From Aeromonas sobria (lineage in GTDB: Bacteria > Pseudomonadota > Gammaproteobacteria > Enterobacterales > Aeromonadaceae), in contig NZ_CDBW01000023.1 in the NCBI RefSeq assembly GCF_000820145.1, positions 1 through 64,000 of the forward strand: DNA of 64,000 bases. Direction: 5' to 3'. Shown here piece by piece: positions 9,107 to 16,857 of this stretch; position 1 is the first letter of the stretch; each line of letters begins with the position of its first letter. The notes below the pieces were generated by a model. The model ran no database searches. It was given only the letters and a program-made list of their open reading frames with translations, and had not been told where the DNA came from. The position numbers and the translations under genes are program-made.

Positions 9107-9843
9107 TGGGCGCGGAACTTCTGCTGCAAACCCTGGCGGCTCCTCTGGGAGCCGCTTTGCTATCGTGGCGCTGGCCGCGACTGGGGTATCTGTGGGGGGC
9201 GCTGGCGCTCTGGCTGGTGGGATCCTTGCTCGGCGGCCTTTATGGCATCCCGGCCAAGGCGTGGCAGTGGCTGCCGCTGACCTTGCTGGTGCCTGCCATC
9301 GCGGATCAGGTGAGCGTTCTGCGTGGCTCGCTGCTGCTCTTTGCCGTTATCAGTGCGCTGGTGTGGTGGCAGGGATTGGCCTCGGTACTGGCCAGCGAGC
9401 CGATGATCTGGCTGGCGCTGCTGCCCGCCATCCTCTGGTTTGGATGGAGCGGTCTGCGTGGTGATAGCCGCGAGGGGCTCGGCTTTGCCCTCGGCTTTAT
9501 CTGGCTGGCGCTGGTGATCGGCATCGATGGCAGCCTGCTGATAGCCCAGCTGGCCGGTGCGCTGGCGGCTTTCGCCGGTTTTCGCGCGCTGCTTGCCACC
9601 TTTGCAGCCATCAAGGTGGCACCCGCCGGTCTGGCGTTGGCGCTCGCCTTTGTCCAGATGCTCGCCTGGCAATATGTGGAGGTGCCGCTGGTGGTGTTGC
9701 TGCCGGTCTGGCTGCTGCCGCTGCTGGAGTGGGCTTTGCGTGACAAGCGATTGCCGCTGCGCTGGGGCGCACTGATCCTGCTCGCCGCGGCGGGAACCGG
9801 ACTCAGCCTGTGGTGGGTGTGGCCTGCTGCTTCTTTGTACTGA
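9106..9843 (+). CDS. Polytopic membrane protein of unknown function
   Basis: A 245-residue, strongly hydrophobic protein rich in L, A and W, with about eight likely membrane segments and almost no long soluble loop. I see no cytochrome histidine pattern, transporter signature or catalytic motif. The ATG shares its A with the TAA of yceI, so it is the second gene of a two-gene operon and may act with YceI at the inner membrane. It ends about 120 bases before a strong hairpin at 9962. Confidence 0.75.
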   Translation: MGAELLLQTLAAPLGAALLSWRWPRLGYLWGALALWLVGSLLGGLYGIPAKAWQWLPLTLLVPAIADQVSVLRGSLLLFAVISALVWWQGLASVLASEPMIWLALLPAILWFGWSGLRGDSREGLGFALGFIWLALVIGIDGSLLIAQLAGALAAFAGFRALLATFAAIKVAPAGLALALAFVQMLAWQYVEVPLVVLLPVWLLPLLEWALRDKRLPLRWGALILLAAAGTGLSLWWVWPAASLY

Positions 9844-9961
9844 TTTTTGCATGAAAAACAGGCAATTACAGTCATTTTTGCATACCCGCTCATACTCTTG
9901 GCAGATAATGATTGAGCCCCCTATGTGTTTCAGATAAAAAGGATTTTCAATTTATTTGGAC

Positions 9962-9996
9962 ACACACAGAACCCGGTTATGCCGGGTTCTGTGTGT
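9962..9996 (+). terminator. 15-bp perfect hairpin between the membrane-protein gene and the SAHH-like gene
   Basis: ACACACAGAACCCGG (9962-9976) pairs perfectly with 9982-9996 around a 5-base loop. It is followed by TTGCTTGC, a poor T-run, so it is either a weak terminator for the yceI operon or a leader structure for the gene starting at 10039, whose ribosome site lies 29 bases past it. Confidence 0.6.
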
Positions 9997-10038
9997 TTGC
10001 TTGCAGCACACTCTTTGCGGCACATAAGGAGGCCACAG

Positions 10039-11163
10039 TTGCGCAGTCAAGGATCTGAGCATCTGTTTTTTCGCCATTTCACCGGACAGGGACGCATCGA
10101 CGGGCTCTGCATTCTGCTGGTCACCCACCTGCTGCCCGATCGCCCCCGTTTTATCGACGCCCTCGGTCAGATGGGACGGATCGGCGCCATTTTGCCCAAA
10201 CCGAAATCGGTACACGGCCCGACCCTCGAGTGGGTATCCCAGCACTATCCGGTGCTGCCCCTCAACCGGCACTGGACCAATGATCCCGACAGCATCATCC
10301 AGCAGATTGCCCCGCTGGTGGCCCCCCACGAGCGGTTGCTGATCCTCGATATCGGCGGTTACTTCGCCAGAACCCAGATGATCTTGAGTGAGTACTTCGG
10401 CCCCCGTTTCCTCGGGGTGGTGGAGATGACCGAGAACGGCCATCAGCGCTATGAGCAGGAGGTGCTGGCGACCCCGGTGGTGTCGGTGGCGCGCAGCCCC
10501 CTCAAGCAGGCCGAGGATATTCAGATTGGTCTGAGCGTGGTCTACTCCGCCGAGTCGCTGGCGCGCACCCTCAACCGCACCTTCAACGTCTGCGAAGCCG
10601 TGCTGTTTGGCTATGGCAAGGTGGGGCGCAGCATCGCCCGCGACCTGCGTGGTCGCAACCTCCATCTCGGGCTGGTGGAGACCGATGTGCTGCGCCAGGT
10701 CGAAGCGCTCTCCCACGGTTTTCGCTTGATCACCAAGGCCGAGGCCCTCGGCCGTGCCGAGCTGGTGATCTGCTCCACCGGCAACGGCTCGCTGGACTTG
10801 GCGGATCTGCAGGCGCTGCGCCCCGGCACCATGGTGGCCTCGGTCACCTCGGCCGACGACGAGTTTGCCTTCTCGCTGGCCCAGCTGCCGTGGCTGAGCG
10901 AAGAGGTGTGCCCCCACGTGCTGGCCCTCAACCGGCCGGATGGCACCCAGATCTACCTGCTCAACCGGGGCGAGGCGGTCAACTTCGTCCATGGCGCCGT
11001 GATTGGTGAATATGTCTATCTGGTGCTGGCGGAGATCATGGAGGGGATCCGGATGCTGGCGGCAGGCCCCCTTGCACCCGGCCTGTTCGAGCTGCCAGAA
11101 TCGGCGATGCGTACCATTGCCCGCCATTGGCTGGCCGATTTTCATGGTGTTGACCAGCACTGA
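10039..11163 (+). CDS. S-adenosylhomocysteine-hydrolase-like NAD-binding protein
   Basis: A 374-residue protein whose second half resembles the NAD-binding domain of adenosylhomocysteinase: GYGKVG at 191-196, then the pattern of E-x-D (VETD), TTG-like CSTGNGSLDL, and a terminal block GEAVNFVHGAVIGEYVYLVLAEI similar to the R/G-x-V-N segment of that enzyme. The N-terminal half is only distantly similar, and the protein is about 60 residues shorter than typical SahH, so activity is uncertain. The start is TTG 10039: AAGGAGG ends 6 bases upstream. The open frame runs further left, but through a hairpin. It may be a dehydrogenase-like sensor rather than a hydrolase. Confidence 0.75.
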   Translation: MRSQGSEHLFFRHFTGQGRIDGLCILLVTHLLPDRPRFIDALGQMGRIGAILPKPKSVHGPTLEWVSQHYPVLPLNRHWTNDPDSIIQQIAPLVAPHERLLILDIGGYFARTQMILSEYFGPRFLGVVEMTENGHQRYEQEVLATPVVSVARSPLKQAEDIQIGLSVVYSAESLARTLNRTFNVCEAVLFGYGKVGRSIARDLRGRNLHLGLVETDVLRQVEALSHGFRLITKAEALGRAELVICSTGNGSLDLADLQALRPGTMVASVTSADDEFAFSLAQLPWLSEEVCPHVLALNRPDGTQIYLLNRGEAVNFVHGAVIGEYVYLVLAEIMEGIRMLAAGPLAPGLFELPESAMRTIARHWLADFHGVDQH

Positions 11164-11178
11164 TTTGACCAAACCGGG

Positions 11179-11228
11179 ATCGGCCATTGGGCGGCGGTAC
11201 GCCACTTCCTGCCATTGGCCGATTTTTT
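11179..11228 (+). terminator. Hairpin with T-run directly before the SelW-like gene
   Basis: ATCGGCCA (11179-11186) pairs with TGGCCGAT (11216-11223) and is followed by six Ts ending at 11228; a smaller GGCG/CGCC hairpin lies inside. It would terminate the SAHH-like gene 16 bases after its stop, yet the next ribosome site (GGAG) begins 3 bases later. It may act as an attenuator for the next gene. Confidence 0.55.
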
Positions 11229-11240
11229 ATGGAGTCCCTC

Positions 11241-11549
11241 ATGACCGAATCCGAACCCCTGATCAGCAAACCCCGCATCGAAATCCGCTACTGCACCCTC
11301 TGTCGCTGGATGTTGCGCGCCGCCTGGCTGGCGCAGGAGCTGCTCTCCACCTTCGACAGCGATCTGGGAGAGGTGGCGCTGGTGCCGGCCAGCAAGGGGG
11401 AGTTTCGCATTCTGGTCAACGGGGTGCAGGTGTGGGATCGGGTGGTGGATGATGGCTTCCCCGAAGCCAAGGAGATCAAGCAGCGGGTGCGTGATGTCAT
11501 CGCCCCAGAGCGGGATCTCGGCCACTCGGATCGCAAGGCGGCCGAGTAG
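11241..11549 (+). CDS. SelT/SelW/SelH-family (Rdx) thioredoxin-like protein
   Basis: A small 102-residue protein with the Rdx-family redox motif CxxC (C18-T-L-C21) right after the first beta strand (IEIRYC), followed by a helix (WMLRAAWLAQELLSTF) and the GEFRILVNGVQVWDR strand pair with the typical WDR. Bacterial members have Cys where animal SelW has selenocysteine; no in-frame UGA is present. ATG 11241 has GGAG 6 bases upstream; ATG 11229 lacks a ribosome site. It is immediately downstream of a hairpin/T-run and ends at a large palindromic terminator. Its redox partner is unknown. Confidence 0.85.
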   Translation: MTESEPLISKPRIEIRYCTLCRWMLRAAWLAQELLSTFDSDLGEVALVPASKGEFRILVNGVQVWDRVVDDGFPEAKEIKQRVRDVIAPERDLGHSDRKAAE

Positions 11550-11589
11550 CACCTGACGCGTCGTCAGCAAAACAAAAACAAAAACAGAA

Positions 11590-11621
11590 AAGGAGAGGGA
11601 GGCCATGGCCTCCCTCTCCTT
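11590..11621. terminator. Bidirectional terminator between the SelW-like gene and pepT
   Basis: A 32-bp perfect palindrome centred on GGCCATGGCC. To its left lies an A-rich tract (AAAACAAAAACAAAAACAG), which is a T-run for pepT transcription on the minus strand; the right side has TGTTTAGTTT. Confidence 0.85.
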
Positions 11622-11693
11622 GTTTAGTTTCCCACCTGCGGGGATGGTCTATTCGGGCGGTTTGCCCGGATCCGCCATTCTGTAGCCAAGGCG

Positions 11694-12917
11694 CTATGCG
11701 CGCCAAGCAGCGGTCAGGCGCACCAGCTCTACCAAGGTGGCGACCGATTTTTCCATGGATTGCAGCGGGATAAACTCGTGCTTGCCGTGGAAGTTGTGGC
11801 CACCGGTGAAGAGGTTGGGGCAGGGCAGTCCCATAAAGGAGAGGCGGGCACCGTCGGTACCGCCGCGAATGGGCTTGATCTTCGGCACCACGTCGGCGGC
11901 CTCCATGGCGGCGCGGGCCAGCTCGACGATATGTATGTGCGGCTCGATCTGGCTGCGCATGTTGCGATAGCTGTCGGTCAGAGTCAGCTCGATGCGGGCC
12001 TTGGGATACTCTGCCTGCATGGCGGCGACCCGGCTCTGTATCTCGGCCTTGCGCGCGGCGAAATGCTGGTCGTCGAAGTCACGGATGATGTAGTGCAGGG
12101 TGCTCTCCTCCACGGTGCCGCTCATCTGGGCCAGATGGAAGAAGCCTTCATACCCTTCGGTACACTCCGGGGTTTGCGCGGCGGGCATGGCGGTGTGGAA
12201 GCGGGCAGCTAGGGTCTGGCTGTTGAGCATGCTGCCCTTGGCGGTGCCGGGGTGGACGTTGTTGCCGACAAAACGCAGGTTGGCGCTGGCGGCGTTGAAG
12301 TTCTCATACTCCAGCTCCCCCAGTTCGCCGCCATCGACGGTATAGGCCCACTTGGCCGGGAATCTGTCCAGCGGGAACAGGTTGGCGCCGCGGCCGATCT
12401 CTTCATCCGGAGTGAAGCCGACCCAGATATCGCCGCGCGGGATCTCGGGGTGAGCCTGCAGATGGTCAATGGCGGTAAGGATCTCGGCGATGCCCGCTTT
12501 GTCGTCGGCGCCCAGCAGGGTGGTGCCATCGGTGGTGATGAGATCCTGACCCAGATAGTTTTTCAGGAAGCGGTAGTCACGGATGGCGAGCACCTCGTCA
12601 CCCTTGCCAAGGCAGATGTCGCCGCCCTGATAATTTTCAATGAGCTGGGGCACCACGTGCTCCGCCTCGTAATCGGCGGTATCCATGTGGGCAATCAGGC
12701 CGATGGCGGGGGCATCTGGCTGGTTGCCGGGCAGGCAGCCGGTGAGGTAGCCGTGCTCATCCAGGGTGACTTGGGTCAGCCCCAGCGCTGTCATCTCCTC
12801 CTGCAGGGCACGGGCAAAGATCAGCTGGCCTTCGCTGCTGGGGCAGGCAGGATTGGTCTCATCGGAGCGGGTATGAAAAGTCACGTAACGCAGAAAACGC
12901 TCAAGCAGGGTATCCAT
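11694..12917 (-). CDS. pepT: Peptidase T (tripeptidase)
   Basis: PepT removes N-terminal residues from tripeptides and is a cytoplasmic dizinc M20 peptidase. The 407-residue product matches the family length. Metal-site motifs are visible: IAHMDTADY (first His/Asp), GADDKAGIAE (bridging Asp), TPDEEIGRGA (general-base Glu pair), and TGGHNFHGKHE near the C-terminus (last His). The ATG is preceded by AGAGGCTGAC. It is monocistronic and shares a palindromic terminator with the convergent SelW-like gene. In E. coli pepT is FNR-induced; I see no FNR box in front of it here. Confidence 0.95.
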   Translation of the reverse strand: MDTLLERFLRYVTFHTRSDETNPACPSSEGQLIFARALQEEMTALGLTQVTLDEHGYLTGCLPGNQPDAPAIGLIAHMDTADYEAEHVVPQLIENYQGGDICLGKGDEVLAIRDYRFLKNYLGQDLITTDGTTLLGADDKAGIAEILTAIDHLQAHPEIPRGDIWVGFTPDEEIGRGANLFPLDRFPAKWAYTVDGGELGELEYENFNAASANLRFVGNNVHPGTAKGSMLNSQTLAARFHTAMPAAQTPECTEGYEGFFHLAQMSGTVEESTLHYIIRDFDDQHFAARKAEIQSRVAAMQAEYPKARIELTLTDSYRNMRSQIEPHIHIVELARAAMEAADVVPKIKPIRGGTDGARLSFMGLPCPNLFTGGHNFHGKHEFIPLQSMEKSVATLVELVRLTAAWRA

Positions 12918-13281
12918 TAGTCAGCCTCTAACCGGTGATGAGCGGTCATTGTGGCCAATCCGTGTCGGCCACTCATTGCGTCAGCGCAGGTTTTTCCCAT
13001 TTTTTGACGCACAGCGCGGCAGTTCGCCGAATGGCCGTCGGGTATCTGTGGCGTGTGGGTGCGCATAAAATGTGGCGTTATCGCGATATTTAGGCGCTTG
13101 TGGTGGGGGTGAAATTCCCCCCAGCCAGCGCACAGCAAGGCGTCAGCCTTGCCGTGTCGTTTTAACACACTTTTCAAGGGGAAATAGCCGCATCGCATAA
13201 CCAGTGCCATCCCAGAGCCCGCCTGCCCGCCAGCAAGATTTCATCCCTTGGTTAAAAGGGGATTTTGCGCACTCTTTTTTA
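12918..13281. other. pepT/speA intergenic region, upstream half
   Basis: About 360 bases between the pepT start and the candidate speA promoter. An open frame of about 97 codons runs toward pepT, but it has no ribosome site, a mixed composition and no similarity I can recognise. I see no gene or hairpin of note. Confidence 0.3.
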
Positions 13282-13311
13282 TTGTCACTGCCTGCGGTAA
13301 GTGTGTACACT
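13282..13311 (+). promoter_or_regulatory. Candidate sigma-70 promoter of speA
   Basis: TTGTCA (13282-13287), an 18-base spacer and TACACT (13306-13311) form the best promoter-like pair in the region. Transcription would begin near 13318, leaving a leader of about 555 nt before speA. Confidence 0.5.
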
Positions 13312-13873
13312 CCGCGCCGATCCAAGGGCAACTCTGAAGCAGGCAGCGCCGCCAGATAACCGACCGATCATACGCCTATAGGGCGAGGCACGCAGAAACG
13401 ACAGACACTGCTGGGCATGGTTTCTTTAATACCGGTTAGGCTCCGGTATCAGGGAGAGCAACAGACTCTCATCGTTCATTTGACCGAGTGGGCCAATGGC
13501 TCATCATCTTCCCTTGTCATGGGTGGTCACTTGATGTGAGCTGGGCTGTGGTTGTTGTCGTCTATCAACACGCATGCGTGCTGGCGTCTTCGCTTCTCTT
13601 CCTTGAAACCCTCTCCTTCTGTCGTGATGGCTGCCGAATGATGAACTGACGGCGTGGCTGATGTCGTCTGTCATCAAAGTACCGCGGCGCCCCGTTTCTG
13701 GTGGCACCGCATACCGTTGAGCTTGATGTAAAGCCACCAGCCCCACATCAAGACTCGTTACTTCCCAAAATCCACCAGACAGCGTGGCTTGCCACGATGT
13801 AAAGAAAGAGGGTCTGGATGTGATAGAGGGTAACGAAGGCGACTTCTGGTCGCTCATTTGCGAGGCATAGCCC
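13312..13873 (+). promoter_or_regulatory. Long structured 5' leader of speA
   Basis: This non-coding stretch of about 560 nt holds several hairpins: TACCGG/CCGGTA (13430-13448), CTTGATGT/ACATCAAG (13722-13729 with 13745-13752) and CGTGGC/GCCACG (about 13782-13795). The right arm of the second (CCACCAGCCCCACATCAAG, 13734-13752) can instead pair with CTTGATGTGAGCTGG from 13530, so two mutually exclusive folds are possible. Three start-stop pairs (ATGTGA at 13534, ATGTAA at 13726 and near 13797) lie at these elements. It resembles no riboswitch class I know. Confidence 0.45.
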
Positions 13874-15775
13874 ATGACTAACTGGTCCAGCAAGGACTCC
13901 TTGAAGGTCTACAACGTTCCCTACTGGGGTGCGGGTTTTTTCAATATCAATGACGCCGGTCAGGTGACCGTTGCTCCCGACAAGTCACGCCCTGATGCAC
14001 ATATTGTCATCTCTGATGCCATCGAACAGCTGCGTCAATCCGGGCTGACTACCCCCGTGTTGCTGCGTTTCCCCGACATCCTCAAGAGCCGGGTCGATGC
14101 ACTGTTCAACGCCTTTGGTCAGGCCATCGAGAAGTCAGGCTATCAAGGGGAGTACCTCTGCGTTTACCCGATCAAGGTAAACCAGCAGCGTCGCGTCATC
14201 GAGACCATCAGCCAGTCCTACAGCGACAAGCCCCGGCTTGGCCTGGAAGCTGGGTCCAAACCGGAACTGCTGGCCGTGCTGTCCCATCACCATGATCAAG
14301 GATCGGTGATCGTCTGTAACGGTTACAAAGACCGCGAATATATTCGCCATGCCCTGCTCGGTAACCTGATGGGCCACAAGGTCTACATCGTGGTAGAGAA
14401 GCCCTCCGAGCTGGAAATGGTGCTGGACGAGTCAGCTCGCCTCAACATCAAGCCCAATATCGGGGTGCGCGCCAAGCTTGCCTCCACCGGCTCCGGCATG
14501 TGGGAATCGAGCGGCGGCTCCATGTCCAAATTCGGCCTCTCAGCCTCCCAGATCCTGGCGCTGGTCGAGCGTCTGCGCAGCCTGGACAAGCTGGATTGCC
14601 TGCAACTGCTGCACTTCCATCTGGGCTCCCAGATCGCCAACATCCGCGACATTCAGGGCGGTATCCGCGAGTGCGGCCGCTTCTATTCCGAATTGCGTCG
14701 TCTGGGTGTGCCCATCGACGTGGTCGACGTCGGCGGTGGTTTGGGTGTGGACTATGAGGGCACTCGCTCCCAGAGCCACTGCTCCGCCAACTACAGCCTC
14801 TCCGAGTACGCCAACAACGTGGTGTGGGGCATCGGCGATGTCTGCCGTGAGTTCGATCTGCCGCACCCCACCATCATCAGCGAGTCTGGCCGTGCTCTGA
14901 CCGCTCACCACGCGGTACTGGTTACCAATCTGATTGGTGCCGAAGGGGTGGAGATGAGCGATATCAGCGCGCCGGACGAAGATGCCCCCACCATTTTGCA
15001 GAACATGTGGAAAGGTTGGCTGGATCTGCGCAGCGAAGATCCCTCCCTGCTGGAGATCTTCCACGACTCGGTGGCAGATCTGGGCGATGTGAACACCCAG
15101 TACACCATGGGCCTGCTCAACCTGGAGCAACGTGCCTGGGCCGAGATGCTGCACCAGAACACCTGTCTGGCACTCAAAGAGCTGCTCAACCCGGTCAACC
15201 GCAACCACCGTGCGCTGGCGGACGAGCTCTCCGAGAAGCTGGCGGACAAGTGCTTTGCCAACTTCTCCCTGTTCCAGTCCCTGCCAGATGCCTGGGGTAT
15301 CGGTCAGGTGTTCCCGGTGATGCCGCTGACCGGGCTTGAGCGTCCGCTCACTCGTCGTGGCATCCTGATGGACATCACCTGCGACTCTGACGGTCAGGTG
15401 GAGCACTACGTCGACGGTCTGGGGGTCGAGAGCACCCTGCCGATGCCGGAGTACGCCGAGAACGAAGTGTGCCACGTCGGCTTCTTCCTGGTCGGTGCCT
15501 ATCAGGAAATCCTCGGCGATCTGCACAACCTGTTCGGTGATACCCACTGCGCCGAAGTGTGGCTGGATGACGAAGGCAAGATGGACATTCGCAACATAGT
15601 GCGCGGCGACACCGTTGACCAGCTGCTGCGTTACGTCAACATCGACCCGTCAGTGATCCGCGAGAGCTATCAGCGGATCTCCGCTCATCCGGCGCTGGAC
15701 GAGGCCACTCGCAAAGCTCTGCTCGACGAGCTGGAGCTGGGTCTGCAAGGCTACGCCTATCTGGAAGACGAATAA
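13874..15775 (+). CDS. speA: Biosynthetic arginine decarboxylase
   Basis: SpeA decarboxylates arginine to agmatine, the first step of the agmatine route to putrescine. The 633-residue protein is a fold-III PLP decarboxylase: the PLP lysine is K101 in CVYPIKVNQQ, followed by GLEAGSKPEL, HFHLGSQI and the VDVGGGLGVDYEG glycine-rich phosphate site; NEVCHVGFFLVGAYQE carries the C-terminal active-site region. Length and order match E. coli SpeA. No speB (agmatinase) follows; a strong tetraloop terminator closes the gene. GAGG lies 10 bases before the ATG. The unusually long leader suggests post-transcriptional control. Confidence 0.97.
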   Translation: MTNWSSKDSLKVYNVPYWGAGFFNINDAGQVTVAPDKSRPDAHIVISDAIEQLRQSGLTTPVLLRFPDILKSRVDALFNAFGQAIEKSGYQGEYLCVYPIKVNQQRRVIETISQSYSDKPRLGLEAGSKPELLAVLSHHHDQGSVIVCNGYKDREYIRHALLGNLMGHKVYIVVEKPSELEMVLDESARLNIKPNIGVRAKLASTGSGMWESSGGSMSKFGLSASQILALVERLRSLDKLDCLQLLHFHLGSQIANIRDIQGGIRECGRFYSELRRLGVPIDVVDVGGGLGVDYEGTRSQSHCSANYSLSEYANNVVWGIGDVCREFDLPHPTIISESGRALTAHHAVLVTNLIGAEGVEMSDISAPDEDAPTILQNMWKGWLDLRSEDPSLLEIFHDSVADLGDVNTQYTMGLLNLEQRAWAEMLHQNTCLALKELLNPVNRNHRALADELSEKLADKCFANFSLFQSLPDAWGIGQVFPVMPLTGLERPLTRRGILMDITCDSDGQVEHYVDGLGVESTLPMPEYAENEVCHVGFFLVGAYQEILGDLHNLFGDTHCAEVWLDDEGKMDIRNIVRGDTVDQLLRYVNIDPSVIRESYQRISAHPALDEATRKALLDELELGLQGYAYLEDE

Positions 15776-15807
15776 GCCTCTGGCTTGTTGCCCGCCTGGC
15801 GGGAAAG

Positions 15808-15835
15808 AAAAACGGCGCCTTCGGGCGCCGTTTTT
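15808..15835 (+). terminator. speA terminator
   Basis: A 12-bp perfect stem (AAAAACGGCGCC with its complement) with a UUCG tetraloop at 15820-15823 and a T-run lies 33 bases after the speA stop. Confidence 0.95.
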
Positions 15836-15957
15836 GTTGTGGAAGTCCCGCGACGCTGTAGTGAGGCTTTCCCCATCTTCATTCGGATAGCAATGGGCAG
15901 CTCCGGGCACCGCAGGCCACAGATCCGGCAGATATCTGCGCTTGTCAGCCGCTTCTC

Positions 15958-15971
15958 TTGATCTGCATCAA
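15958..15971 (+). promoter_or_regulatory. Perfect FNR box upstream of a microprotein gene
   Basis: TTGAT-CTGC-ATCAA matches the FNR consensus at all ten defined positions. A start 41.5 bases downstream of its centre would be near 16006, and TACGGT (15994-15999) then sits at -10. This is the geometry of a class II FNR-activated promoter. The next gene starts at 16040. Confidence 0.7.
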
Positions 15972-16039
15972 GCTTGACCCGTGCCGGTTATTTTACGGTC
16001 AGAAGTGATGTTGTGGATATGTAACAAAAGGATGTGATT

Positions 16040-16228
16040 ATGGAACTGGAAAGGGACCCGAGATGCTATACCGATGTCTGCATCAATGGTAAGTGGTATC
16101 ACTACGACCACTGCAGCACCAATGTCTACATGCTGATGGGGGGCGCAGCCCCGGCGCTGCAACTAGCCTATGAGCCGAGTAGCGAAGAGGAGCTGATTGA
16201 GATGCTCCGCCAGCTGGCTGGCGGCTGA
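16040..16228 (+). CDS. Cys/His-rich 62-residue protein of unknown function, likely FNR-controlled
   Basis: A short acidic protein with AAGGA 7 bases before its ATG. Its first half carries C9, C14, H21, H24 and C25 in the pattern C-x4-C-x6-H-x2-H-C, which could bind a metal or a cluster; the C-terminal 20 residues (EPSSEEELIEMLRQLAGG) look like an acidic amphipathic helix. I do not recognise a family. It stands alone after the speA terminator and follows a perfect FNR box with class II spacing, so anaerobic induction is expected. A GTG two codons upstream is too near the ribosome site to be the start. Confidence 0.7.
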   Translation: MELERDPRCYTDVCINGKWYHYDHCSTNVYMLMGGAAPALQLAYEPSSEEELIEMLRQLAGG

Positions 16229-16307
16229 ACGGTGTGATTACATCTCTCTCGATGGCCATCGGGCGCGTTGCCACGATGGCCACATCTCCTCATTGCTATG
16301 CATATTC

Positions 16308-16595
16308 TCAGCGTGTTTTATTGCCCAATAATTCCTTGCCAATCTCCAGCATGGCGACGGCTGCGGCGTAGGTACTATCGGACTTGCCTATCTCGTCCGC
16401 CACATAGAGAAAATTGGATTGGTACTTCTCGACGGCCTCTCGCGGGCTGGTTGCGTCAATAAAGTCCTCCTCCACCTCGAACCCTTGGGTCAGCAGTGCC
16501 GCCTTTTCATGTAGAAAAGTCGGGGATGCCATGTCGATAAAGGTGTATTGCTGCCGATTGGATGCCGGAACGGTAAAAAACTGGTATCTGGCCAT
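16308..16595 (-). CDS. Small conserved protein of unknown function
   Basis: A 95-residue soluble protein starting MARYQFFTVPASNRQ, with AAGGA 7 bases before the ATG. It has no signal peptide, membrane segment or recognisable motif. Codon use looks like the neighbours, and the ribosome site fixes the start; the open frame extends upstream only by chance. It is convergent with the microprotein gene at 16040, and no other gene shares its strand until the chemoreceptor 262 bases upstream. Function unknown. Confidence 0.65.
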   Translation of the reverse strand: MARYQFFTVPASNRQQYTFIDMASPTFLHEKAALLTQGFEVEEDFIDATSPREAVEKYQSNFLYVADEIGKSDSTYAAAVAMLEIGKELLGNKTR

Positions 16596-16820
16596 GGGTA
16601 AATCCTTGCCTGAAGCGGGTGATAGATGAAGTGACGCTGGTTTTATCTGTGGCTGGCAGGCGGCCTGCCTCGACATCGCAGACAGTGCGTGTCGGAAATG
16701 CCGCATTTTGTTTTCGTTCGAGACTACTTGTTCGATATCTGCCGAGCGAGTGGGGCGTAGGGATTTTCTGGATGATCCGTGCAACTGAGATGTTGTGGGC
16801 AGGCGCAAGGCTGGGATGAT

Positions 16821-16843
16821 GCCGGGCTCATATTGAGCCCGGC
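16821..16843. terminator. Hairpin downstream of the second chemoreceptor gene
   Basis: GCCGGGCTCA pairs perfectly with TGAGCCCGGC around a TAT loop, 14 bases past the stop of the minus-strand chemoreceptor. The T-run is absent, so termination strength is uncertain. Confidence 0.55.
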
Positions 16844-16857
16844 TTGTTAGCGCGGGG

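Noticed and set aside
9925..10038. N-terminal extension of the SAHH-like gene to an upstream ATG
   Set aside because: The extension would read through a 15-bp perfect hairpin, and the TTG at 10039 has an ideal AAGGAGG site.
11106..11232. Apparent imperfect duplication around the end of the SAHH-like gene (CCATTGGC-GGCCGATTTT words)
   Set aside because: The words are explained by the terminator hairpin at 11179-11228, and alignment outside them is poor.
11241..11549. Selenocysteine in the SelW-like protein
   Set aside because: Both active-site positions are TGC cysteine codons; there is no in-frame TGA.
12917..13210. A 97-codon minus-strand frame upstream of pepT
   Set aside because: No ribosome site, unbalanced composition, and no resemblance to a known protein.
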